The notes below the pieces were generated by a model. It searched no databases. It was not told the origin of the DNA and saw only the letters and a program-made list of their open reading frames with translations. DNA of 64,000 bases from the NCBI GenBank assembly GCA_008360955.1, contig LUCM01007735.1:62001-126000 (forward strand), read 5' to 3'. Each line of letters opens with the position of its first letter. Positions within the stretch are counted from its first letter, which is position 1. Shown here one piece after another: positions 38,160 through 48,849 of the stretch. Source of the stretch: Fasciolopsis buskii (lineage: Eukaryota; Platyhelminthes; Trematoda; Plagiorchiida; Fasciolidae). A program made the position numbers and the translations under genes.

Positions 38160-40380
38160 CTGGTTTGCAAAATGCCAACTGATCCCTTACACATCCAATC
38201 ATCGTTGATGCGATTTTTTTCAAAATATTTATCGCGCACAAATAAAGGAATCCTTCTTCGCATTTGTATTCAGTTTCTAAGAGAAAACGGTTAAATGCTG
38301 CTCCTTGGAGTTTGGAATTTTTCCAAAAGACTTTTATGAGGTAGGAGATTAGTAAGCAGCCGTAGACGACTAATGCACAGATTTGACCGCTGTTGCCAAT
38401 CGAATTCTAAGGGGCCCTGGTTCCTACCACATGAATAATCAAAGTGACAACGATTTACGGACGAATGTCAGCCATAACTTACGTAAGAATTCTACAAGGA
38501 ACTTCAGCATGCTGATGGTGCCAATGGGGTCTTGGAAAAAAATACATAAATCTGTAATATAGAGCTGCAGCAGTATCTAGTGCAAAGCTGTTTATTTATT
38601 ACTACGCAAATGGGACAAAACAACGATGGCACGCATTAAGTATTTACATTTAAATCACTCTGCATTACTCTTTCCTACTTACAAAATAGGAACGAATATC
38701 ATCTTGCGCGTTATCCAAAATTCGATGTAAGATATAAAAATAGTTTTAAATCCGCAAACGCAAATGACTTACAAATGCAATGGAGGTGAGAAGTTCTCAG
38801 CGTCCATCCTCTAACCTTTATACTTCCTGCATTCAGGCAAATGGCCGAGTTGTGTTCATTTTGGCGCAGAAGATCCGTCATCTAAGAAAGGAGGAATTAT
38901 TTCCTTGAGCCGAGAATTGCTCGCGTTTTCAATCCGTCCGACACTGCTTTTGAGGCCCGACGCGAAGAAAGATAATCGCAACACCCCTACTCCTAATCCA
39001 AAGGGACATGTATTTGATCGAGATTGTGCGGCGGCGAAATAAAAGCATTTCGTCGAACGTGATATAAACTGTCAATGGTTTCACATTCCTCCAAGATTTT
39101 TTCAAATGATTCTATGCTTCCAGTCTTCGAATGTTTTCAATGCTTGTGTGACTTAATGTGTTCTTGATTGATATCAGTGATTTTTAGTAGCTACTAAGAA
39201 GCTGTGTGATGATCAGAACAATAACATAATTTCGTCAGGAATATTCTTCATTACGTCTTATGCAATTTGTTGTCACGTCGAATCGATTATTCTGTCAAAT
39301 GACTTAATGGACCTATGCAGGTTTCAACCAATTTGGCTTTGTTTCAATAAAACAAGATGTAGGACAAAACCGTTGTCTGAAAGGCCAAATCGTTTATCGC
39401 CTTACCTTGCCTAGAAGCCAACTGAATGCAGTCTTTTGTTTCACGGCGTTTGGCCAAGGGTTCCAGTGACTGCGGATGACACTGAAGTCTAACCCCGTCT
39501 CCAGAATCTGCTACTTGTTGTGACTGTTTCAGCTTGACTGTTTTCGGTCTTGAAGATAGTCGTATTCTTTATGCCACGCTGGCTCGACATCAAAATTTCT
39601 GACGTCTCTCAAGGTCTAATTTGGATTGATCTGTGAACCAAGATTGAAGACCCACGGATCATTTACACTAGCGACATTCTAGGAAATTCAGGTTTAAAAG
39701 CAGCAAAATGATGTTTACTCCTCACCGAATTCGTGCTTATTCAAAGTTTACTTCCGCATTTCAGTTTAACGTCTTTTCAGCTTAATGGAACAAGGTCCTG
39801 ATAAAACCCCAATGAGTTCCTCAAACTGCACCAAATATCTCGCATATTCGCTTCCATCTATGGGCTTGCAGTACTGACGCCTCCTCAAGTCGCTTAAGCA
39901 CAATTTTTATTCAGCTCGGGCCTATAAAGCAAAGATTACTCAAGTCAAAATAACACGCTATCAACACTGCTTCATCAAGAACGGAGGTTGCCATTTGCAA
40001 AACCCAGTGCTGCTGGCTTAGATTTTTCAATCTTTGAAAAGAATTGCTCTTCAGTGACCTCGGCGAACAAACTCAGTTTTCAAAATTACCAGGGTTAACG
40101 TCGAAGTTTATTTGCATATGACAGATCTTATATTGTTTAGCTGCTGAAACTGAGTTTTGAGATAACGCCTCTGAAAGAATCGTGGAATTTGTTCGAGGCA
40201 TGCGCATTTACCACTAGAAAGCATGTTCTGATATCTCTTGAACATCCCATACACAAACCTCTAGGGTGCTTGAATTCCATCTGTGAACAGGAATTTACAT
40301 TACCGCATGCTCACTACCTTATGTGCATAGTTGTTCCATTTGTCTCTTCTTCGTAACTTTGGACTTTATTTCATTTTCAG

Positions 40381-40653
40381 CAAACTACTGTTTTCTTCAG
40401 TTGACGTGTACCTAGAGTTTGCACAAGGATTACGTTTCTCAATAATTTTGTTTTCTTTTGATCTAGAATTGATCTACTGGAAAAAACTTTCTCATTGTTT
40501 GAAGTCACAAATGCTACTTTTACTGGGCGCTGAAGCTCTGATTACAAACAAGAAACTGAAGACATTTAAGAAGTGGAATGATAACTTTGTCCCAGTAAGG
40601 ATTTATTCGATTAGTTTCCATTCTTACTTCCCTAATAATCAACGTATTACACA
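40381..40653 (+). CDS. Candidate internal exon, unknown protein
   Basis: The acceptor GGACTTTATTTCATTTTCAG is followed by 273 bases of open frame whose in-frame TAA is created by the near-perfect donor ATTACACA followed by GTAAGTAT. It would enter needing one base to finish a codon and leave at phase 2. A second, weaker donor (GTCCCA followed by GTAAGG) lies at 40594, and an alternative acceptor at 40400. The translation is Leu/Phe-rich at first (KLLFSSVDVYLEFAQGLRF), then basic (NKKLKTFKKWND). No domain is recognised. The coincidence of the frame end with a strong donor supports it. Confidence 0.33.
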
Positions 40654-41468
40654 GTAAGTATTGAAATTTTCCACAAGAGAAACATATCGCAATGAAGTTG
40701 GCTTCTAGAGCAAACCAAATAAGTTAGATAATAAATGATTTTCTAAAATAGAAAATAGACGGCACAGCAAGACATGCAATAAAAAGACCGCATCTTTGAC
40801 TGATTTGATAAAATAATCATCATATGTGTCTTGAAGCACCAAAACCCGGAAATGATAAGCTTTTCACGATCCTAGAGCAGTTAACTTTGATCATAGTGAC
40901 CCAGAACTGCATATCATCCAAGAAACGCGTTAAGCTGACTTAAAGAATGCCACAAATGGAACAGCATAGTGAGAGCTCGTGATGTGATTCAAAATGGTCC
41001 GCTTTTCGGGCGGAATGGTTAGTCTAGTCATCTTTAGTTCTGTGAATTGCAATTTATAGATGGTCTGCACTAGTTGGTTTTATATAAATAATTTCAAATT
41101 TGCATCTGTACTTTTTTCGTTGATGAATTTTTTTGACATCTTTGGATTACTAAAAACTTCGTTGATACAGCACACCTAGACCATGATTTTAGTCGCATTC
41201 ATTTAGGTTCTTATCCGTAAAGTAGGAGCCAGAAAATGAGCTCGAAGCGTATACATATCAGGAACCGTTTTGTAAGATGTGAAATAACCAGCTTCCATCA
41301 TCTACCGTCATTCAGCTTTTCAGTTTTTCATCTCTAGTGCGTTCGTCACCGATATCACCGCTATTGAAGGAGACTTTCAGTCCTACGGTAATATGATCTT
41401 ATCAAACAGCAAGCATGGCTGCTGAAAGCATATTTGAATCACATCACCGTTTACCACAAGTAGTTATT

Positions 41469-41883
41469 CTAAAAGCATTCTATTTTTATGCGGGCCGTTT
41501 TGCCATTAGGAAAAGTGGTCTTATCAACCCGCTTTGCAGACGCGTTGCGCCTTTGATTACCGATACAAATCCGTGTGCATGTTTCTATCAGTAAAATCTT
41601 TCGTGACTTTAAAGTTTTAACTTGAATGGAAACAAAATGCACGAAACCATGCCTACCGCAATTGAAGGGGCTTCTCCCAATGTCAAAGCACCTCAGAACA
41701 GCAGATAAAATCGGGTAACTCAAAATCCTGCGGACAAAGTTAGTCGATTCAACGGCAACATAGTACGGAACCATTACAGCGTATCCTGTATTTCTAGTGT
41801 GTATACACCCTTGGATAACTTCCATTACACTGCTACACGGGGACAATAAACGTGCCGCCCGGAGACAGTTGACAAGAGTAATG
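41469..41883 (-). CDS. Candidate terminal exon, unknown basic protein
   Basis: On the minus strand the acceptor CATTTTGTTCTTTCAG leads into a frame open for 137 codons to a TAG at 41469. The reading starts ITLVNCLRAARLLSPCSS and ends in a basic tail (CIGNQRRNASAKRVDK...KTARIKIECF). It has eight or nine cysteines but no recognised domain. The first in-frame Met is about 20 codons in. No AATAAA was noted right after the stop. Length plus a strong acceptor at the exact left edge make this one of the better candidates. Confidence 0.3.
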
Positions 41884-43140
41884 CTGAAAGAACAAAATGC
41901 TCAATATTTATTCCCTTACCTTTAATTATGCTTAAATATGCATTTGTTTACGAAAAGTCCCGCTGAGTATTTACAAAAACTTTCAAGATTAACTGACCGA
42001 CGGTCGTCAAACTGCCGGTATCATTTCAATCTGAATTCGGCAGATCTGATTCCTCACACAGCCAGTTAACCTATGTCTCATGGTAACCTTCAGCTAGCAA
42101 GAATACTCTTTCTGAAAATTTTGAGAATCGCCATTCACTAATAAGAGGAGAAAACATGAAAAATTATGAAAAAGGTGTAGCACATTATAAACATATGGTA
42201 CTGGATACGTTGTTTTGATGAAATATGATTTTCTTTACAATAGTGTACAACAATATTTCCAAAACTGCTGCAGCTGCATTCCACCTGTAATGGTTCCGGC
42301 AATGAGAGATGGCCATTTTCAATTAGCCCGTAAAACCTAATCGAAACACTGGGAAGACTGTGCTTTTGACACCGCCTGTGAATTGTCTAAATGCGGTTTG
42401 GGGTTTTCGCACTGGAGGAATGCTTATCTTCACGGGACTTGAACTTTCAGTAGACAATAATTAAGTTCAGTTTTTGGATTGAATGCATGACAGCCCAGAC
42501 AATTACCAAAACCGGAGTTAATCGTTTAGCGTTGGACGCTCTGTTTAATCAAAAATCAAGGTTTTCTTCTTTCAAGCAAAATTGTTTTGCCAGTTCTTTC
42601 CGCAAACGACGAACGCAGCCGCAATAAAAAGAGTTTCTCAACCCCGAATTCAGATGGTCAACTGTAGCTTTTGGGTCGCCTCCGTGATTCGAAGCAATTA
42701 AGTTTGATACAACGTAAGAGGATTTGCAGTCTAGTTTTCACAAGCATGTCCCGGAAATATAATTTCACAGCAGAAGCACACTTTAATAAAAAACTATCCT
42801 TTCAAATTTAACTATTTTTGTGTTTAATTGCCACGTCAGTGCATCCAATTCCTTCATCGAACGCGGGTGATTCTTAGAACGCGTGTTCGGTCGAAGTGAA
42901 CAACAGAGCACTATCAGTAAAATTTACGGCTTATCAAATCGTCAGCCATCGTACACAATAAACTTCAAGAAAACAAATTTTCTTCTAATAACCTCCGATT
43001 TTTCGGAGAAATGAATCTCAGCAGATTGGTGAAAATATTTAAAAATTTTCCAAATGAACTATTTTGGTTATTGTGAGATTGACATACCGGAAAATTACGG
43101 TTATTTAATTTATATGCGATAGTCGAAGAAGAGTGAATGG

Positions 43141-43341
43141 TTCATGAAATAATTCACCATGTAATATGATCGTTCAAATCATGATTGAGAAACCATGGAA
43201 GCATTGTACACCTGCTTCATCCTTGTTAGGAATCATGAGCAGTGCACATGGACCGCGCCCGAACTGGCACGCGCGTACGCGAACCCGGGACGAACGATTG
43301 TGAGTCGAACGCCTTAGCCATCGCCATACCGGCAAGGCTGT
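43141..43341 (-). repeat. SINE-like element with tRNA-Val-like head (family A)
   Basis: Read on the minus strand, 43341 to about 43265 resembles a tRNA: an A-box-like TGGCGATGGCTAAGGC, an anticodon-loop-like CTCACAA (anticodon CAC, Val) and a B-box-like GGGTTCGCGTAC. The following body, from GTGCACTGCTCATGATTCC through CCATGGTTTC to the ACATGGTGAATTATTTCAT tail, is shared with the two truncated copies at 13971-14204. The 3' ACT tail is missing here. This is the only copy in the window with its head, and the region is clearly GC-richer than its flanks. Confidence 0.65.
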
Positions 43342-43433
43342 GAACGGTTTGTTCAATTTCAACACATGATCATCTTGCACATATGGGTCAATCATTTGCC
43401 TGGTCACTGCCCGTTAGCGCATAAAAGTAATTT

Positions 43434-43700
43434 CTAGGAACATTTTAGTTTGATTTCGCCCAATTCTTTAACTATTCTACTTTGATTCCATGCACTGAAA
43501 TTTAAGTTTTCTGCCAAATCCACCATACAAACTGAAATGAACTTGTCCTTCGACACATGTTTCTCATTTGCCACAATGAGTTTCACGATGAGCACAATCC
43601 AAAACAATGACGACCTCAAATCGCTCTTTTGACTACATGAACTGCAAGCAATCTTTCCCTCAATGTTTATTGGTTTCAACCTGCTTGCGAAATTCAACAT
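43434..43700 (-). CDS. Small ATG frame beside the SINE, unknown
   Basis: On the minus strand ATG at about 43700 opens 88 codons ending TAG. The product would have one short hydrophobic stretch (SSLFWIVLIVKLIV) and a mixed charged C-terminal part (VKELGEIKLK). There is no upstream promoter motif or clear splice signal. It lies about 90 bases from the SINE. A plus-strand frame partly overlaps it. Confidence 0.15.
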   Translation of the reverse strand: MLNFASRLKPINIEGKIACSSCSQKSDLRSSLFWIVLIVKLIVANEKHVSKDKFISVCMVDLAENLNFSAWNQSRIVKELGEIKLKCS

Positions 43701-44249
43701 GTATCAATCTCTAGGTCAAAACGTATGGTCATCAGAACAACAAATGTTTAGGTCCTTTTTTCGGGTTTTGTCAAAATTGGTTACTACTGGTTTTTTCAAA
43801 ATACCGTTGAAGAATTCCTCTGAAAATTTGTCCACATACTACAAACGAAATCAATAAAGATTTTCCACTGCAGTTTATATTATGGTGGGTTGCAGCATTA
43901 CCTCGTTCAATCTTTCCTTGAAATGGACTTGAAATTGGTTAGCCTGCAATATTTAAGATGTCCATATGACGTTGATAACGGGGAATGCTGAGATGACATT
44001 TCCACATGTGCATTCCATGGTGAATTAATCCTATCTGCATGTCTGTTGCGTCATTTTCTTGTAAAAGCTGCTTATCACCTTCGCAGGGAGGAGTGGCAGA
44101 AAAATGTGCCCGTTATTTGTTTGACATTCAAACCAGTGACGTATCACCAGCATGATGTAATATTTCTGAAAGTGTTCAAATGATTTTGCAATGATTTGAC
44201 ATTTTAGATTAAAAGCTCTCTCGTTAGTGAGTATTGATTCCGCCAATTT

Positions 44250-46860
44250 TTATTCCCGAGAATTCCGACTTGAGGAATTTTGTTTTCAACGGCCAGTTCG
44301 CTATTTTTCCGCAGACACTAAGCGGTTGTAGGCGATGTCAGTTTAAAATTACTTGAACACGTTTATTAATCGGATGGTGCCTCTGCTGATGGTTAACGCT
44401 TCGACCAACCGGTGTCACATTTGTTCCACAAAAACGGTTTAGTTTTCACATATCTAACATTCATGCTGATATCGGAGTACATTATATAAATGTGGTGACA
44501 AAATTGTGTGTACTGTTACCAAAGCACCTAACTGATAAGATGCCTTCTCTAGATTACGTGAGACATTAAAAATCTATCGGTTGATTAGACGGATGAGTTC
44601 TTCTCGTTCATCGACACCAGATAGTAAATAAACGTAGAAAATTACTAGAATCTGCGGAGATCTGTCAACATGTAATTCGAGTAACCTGCATTCATTTGTA
44701 TCCACTAAAATGTGAATAACTAATTTACTGTAGAATTAAAATAATTCTCAGTGAAACAGAAAAGCTGTCAGAACAGCATGGATGGACTCCAGTCGAAATC
44801 CAAAGTCGTAGAATTTTGATTTGCATTTACAATGCTTTCATATGAATGTAAATATGCTTCCGTAAACTGCATTTGATAACTGCATCGGATCAGTCAGTAG
44901 CTGTAGAAGATTCCTTGCCCGTAAAACCTGGAACCATTGCCGCAAAATTTGTTTTGAGATCTGATTAAGCCGTTTTTCTAATAGGTAATTGCATTGTTCG
45001 CAGTTCACTTTATCAAAATCAAAATCTTGTAGTTAGCAGATTGAATTAATATTTGAATCACACCAACTACTTTCATCATCGCAATACTAGTGTGTTGACC
45101 GCTTTTTATTTTATGCTCTGTTTTCTTTGATATGTTTAGATGCAGGATCATAACAAATCATTTTATGCGAGATTAACAGTAAACACAAGTGACCATTACT
45201 TCTGTAGCTATCGTTCCTCGAAAATGTTCGCTGTACACACGGATATTGGTGTAGCTTGCCGAATTTGTTCATGTCAAAGATGAAGCAAACCCTTTTTCAC
45301 GCTTTTGTCCTTTATCGAAGAGAGCGGCTGTGCACGCCTTGGTAATCCTGTTGTTATGGATAATCATTCTTATGCGCTAATATAGGCGTTCGCGTCAGCA
45401 GGTTCGTATTCCGTTGAACATTGTTTCTCCAAGCAGCAGTCTTTAAGGTTCCTTTCAAAGGTAGGACAGCGATCACATTTTAGACGGTAATTTTGTTAAC
45501 GATTTATTATCAGAATCAGTTTCTTTTTTAACGGGTCAACTTTATCGTATATTCAATGGCTTCCCTGCCTGTAAGCGTTTGATTTTCATATCTATAAAAA
45601 GGACCCATTTAGAATATTTGCATACAGATTCCGCAAAATCATTCGCACGACATCTATTTAGCAAACAAAAGGTGCAACGAGCGTAAATGAGCAGTCTACG
45701 TTTAAAAGGATTCCAACTAATTGACGTTTTTCATTTTATTAATTTACCAATGCCATAGCAAACTGCAGGGATTTCGTTCACGTTTTTGTTGCATAAAACG
45801 GCTTTGAAAATGACAGCAGCTGAGCAAATAATAAAAAGCTGCTCCCGGTGAAACCTTGTGAAAAGACCAAGTTCGATCAATAAATTCTGGTAAGAGTAAA
45901 TTTTGGAAAACAGAATCCGTAAACAAAGAGGTAGCGTTTTAACCGTTGGTTTCAGGAAGCCAAACACCAGTGAAGTGATAATTCAGTTAGTTAAAAGCTC
46001 GTGAATATTTATGTTTATCTAATACAAATAAAAGCAGAACGACAAAAGGGTTTTGTACAGTATTTTCCGAAAATGCTTATAGAAGTCTACGAATTACTTT
46101 GAGTCGAAATGTTTGCCTGTTTAATTTATGCGGGTGATGAAGAACGTATTCGTTTTGCAAGCCATCTGAAAGTACTTTTCTGCTGAACTCATCTGTGTTA
46201 GATGAAGAAGTCTAGTTTCCTTGATTTAACAATGGATCAGATTCCGTTATCACAAGAATGCGTAGTTTGTCTTTGATTTAAAACTGATCAGGCGGAAAAG
46301 TTAGGGCAACCTCGGTTTGACTTCTGACCGAGGGGCTTTAGGTCGACAAAAGGATCTGAAAATGTGGCATGTTCGGCAGGGGATTAGCACACGTATATGC
46401 ATGAAAATATTTACTTGGGCAGGCTCATCTGTTCACGCTGGTTCATTCGCTTACAACATTCAACGAAGTTATATTCGCTAAGTAATTCTTTGTTGTAGTA
46501 TACTCTGATACGATATCTTCTGTTTCGTCGCAGTTAATAAGGAAATAATGGGAGCAGATATGTAGATGAGGTGTGAATTGTATGAATCATCTCAATTGAA
46601 TATATTGGCCATATGAATAACTACATCATGCAGCCTGTAGACAACCATACAAGTTTGATTGTCTAACTATTGACGCTAGCTGACGCTTCAGATAATGTCT
46701 GATGACCTGCCCTGTGAGGGTCATAAAACAACTTTGCAGATCACCGTTCCACTCCAAAATGTATTGCAACACCTATTTGATGACAGACGTTTATGTTATT
46801 GCGACATCTTGTATGCCAATGTCGTTGAGTTGCCGCACCTGCTTTAGTATATCTTAACTA
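44250..46860. other. AT-rich non-coding stretch, no gene supported
   Basis: Only short frames are present. The longest (45967-45731, minus strand) is Leu/Ile/Phe-rich, as expected of translated AT-rich DNA, and has a second minus-strand frame overlapping it. No repeats or RNA genes were noticed. Confidence 0.6.
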
Positions 46861-46877
46861 GTCGTTCGTTTATTTTA

Positions 46878-47118
46878 TTATATTTTATTCAGTTTCACCG
46901 GCTGAAGTTGTTTATCCTGGGAACTCCTTTTCTTTTCCGGGTTTTTGTTAAAACTATCGCCAGTCGTCACAGGAAAGTGCATTGAAGCAAGTCGGGAATT
47001 AATTTCTGCGATGAGGAAAGCGCATCTATTTGCCAGGAACCGTTGGATAGTGCTGACTTTGCAAAGTGAGCAGTCTTTATTTTTCATTGTCAGCCTTTTC
47101 AATTTCTTGTTTTTCCAC
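46878..47118 (-). CDS. Candidate terminal exon with AATAAA cluster, unknown protein
   Basis: On the minus strand an acceptor (TTTTCACTTTAAACAG) is followed by an 79-codon frame ending TAA at 46880-46878. AATAAA occurs in the last codons and twice more immediately after the stop (minus strand, between 46889 and 46869). The translation is hydrophilic at the end (NKNPEKKRSSQDKQLQPVK) with no recognised domain. If the acceptor is used at phase 0 instead, a 13-codon acidic tail ends at an earlier TAA. It could be the last exon following 48072-47905, but this is inference. Confidence 0.25.
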
Positions 47119-47844
47119 CTGTTTAAAGTGAAAATTAATTTTCCACATGTTAAACCCGCTCACCAGTGACCTCTATAAGAGGTGGTCCAGATTTCGTGAT
47201 TGCTAAGATTGCATTGAAATTTTATTGTCTTTCTCTCTAAATTTGCTAATGTTACAATTGCTTTACTCATAGGACATCGCAGACTCTCTTTCACGCTCAC
47301 GATGTTTTATCAAGTGCACTAACAACTGAAGCTACTTCATTCTGCTTTCCGCTATGCTTTAAACCCAATATTCTATATCTATTTTGAAATTTCTCCGTTA
47401 TAACTAAAATCGTTGCATAAAATGCATAATGATGTTACTTGAATTGGAAAGCACTCATTTTACCTATCCAAAGATTAGACAGTCACAAGCACAATAATGA
47501 CTGAAAACGCCGATGGTTACTGCAGGACAGGTACAAAAATAATATAGGTAAAAATAACAAACTTTAAAAATCCTGAAATCTCAAGCAAATAAAAATTAAA
47601 AGAGCGCAGAGTTTGATGAGTCATGTCAGAAGTAAGAAGTGTTTAAAAGAAATTCTGTTTTAGGCGCCACCTGTGCAGAAATGTGAATATCACATTAGGT
47701 GCTTAACACGAACCGTTTCATCAGGATGACCTTCAACTTCTTCATGAAATTCTGGTGGCATCCCAGCTTTGGGATAAAATATGAACCTATCAACCTAACC
47801 ATGAGAATAAAATCCAAAAAGTAGCTTTAATACATGTCATCTGA

Positions 47845-48072
47845 TCACCTCAGTCGAATGTTCCTGTAATCAAAATCTTCAGTTGATAAGGGCACAAGAC
47901 TCACTTGCCTAGATGTCTTAAATACGCTTGAGTTATTACTTAGGTCCTCGTGCTGAAAAGACTTGTCGGTGCTATGCAGCTTTGATTTGAGAGCTGCTTC
48001 AGGTCTATACTTCCAAGATTCCAGGAAACCAAAAGCAAGCATATCGAGCACGTTACCCTGAGGACGACTCAT
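47845..48072 (-). CDS. Candidate first coding exon, unknown protein
   Basis: On the minus strand ATG at 48072, with A at -3 and an in-frame TAA six codons upstream, opens 75 codons to a TGA at 47845. A good donor inside, TAGGCAA followed by GTGAGT at 47904, would end the exon after 56 codons at phase 0. The sequence is GC-richer than its flanks and polar (MSRPQGNVLDML, later STDKSFQHEDLSNNSSVFK). No domain or signal peptide is recognised. The candidate terminal exon at 47118-46878 lies about 0.8 kb downstream on the same strand. Confidence 0.27.
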   Translation of the reverse strand: MSRPQGNVLDMLAFGFLESWKYRPEAALKSKLHSTDKSFQHEDLSNNSSVFKTSRQVSLVPLSTEDFDYRNIRLR

Positions 48073-48849
48073 GATGTGAAATAAAATTTACTATTTATCA
48101 TTTTATCTCGTTTTTGCATTTGTATTGAGGGATGGAGTGCATTTCTGGGGCTTACCCTTCAGCTAAACCATAAAAAACAAAATCTCAACGCCATTCTATG
48201 AGGAAATCAGATCCTTTTCGTGTGAACCTCCTTTGTCGTTCGTTTTTCTGGACCGGGTGATGAGTATCTGCTTACACTCAACTTTTTTCAGTTTTCTAAT
48301 TCGCCCTCTAGTTATTAGCACTGTTGTATATTGTCATTGAGTATACATGACACATTTATCTTGATCAAATGAGGCCTTAGAACTCGCTGCTATTCAAGCA
48401 GAAAACCAATGCCGTGTTTGTCAAAGTCAAACAGAAGTTTGATCGATCTCCTAAAAACTGAAAGCAAAACCTTATAAACCGCTTTTTCGTCATGTTTCGA
48501 ACGAAGAAATGCACATTGTGAGGAATGTTGCATAACTTAAGGAAAAAAGTTCTCATCTTAACCAGGCATTTTGAGTCAGTGTTGATTATATAATCCTCAG
48601 TAATTGTCTTAAAACAATTGAATTAGAAACTAATGTTACTTGATCTACCTAAAACTTGATAGTCACTTTTACGGTCAAAAGGGGATGGAATTCTGCTTCC
48701 ACTGTAGTGCTTTGTAAATCGTCACTACCAAAATGATCAAGAATAAAAGACAAATCAAAATGACCCAAGTAAGCCAAAGAATGAGAAAATGCTGCTTTTG
48801 CAGCGATAACAGTAGTCAGTGAGAAGGGCCTCGATATGTGACACCACAA

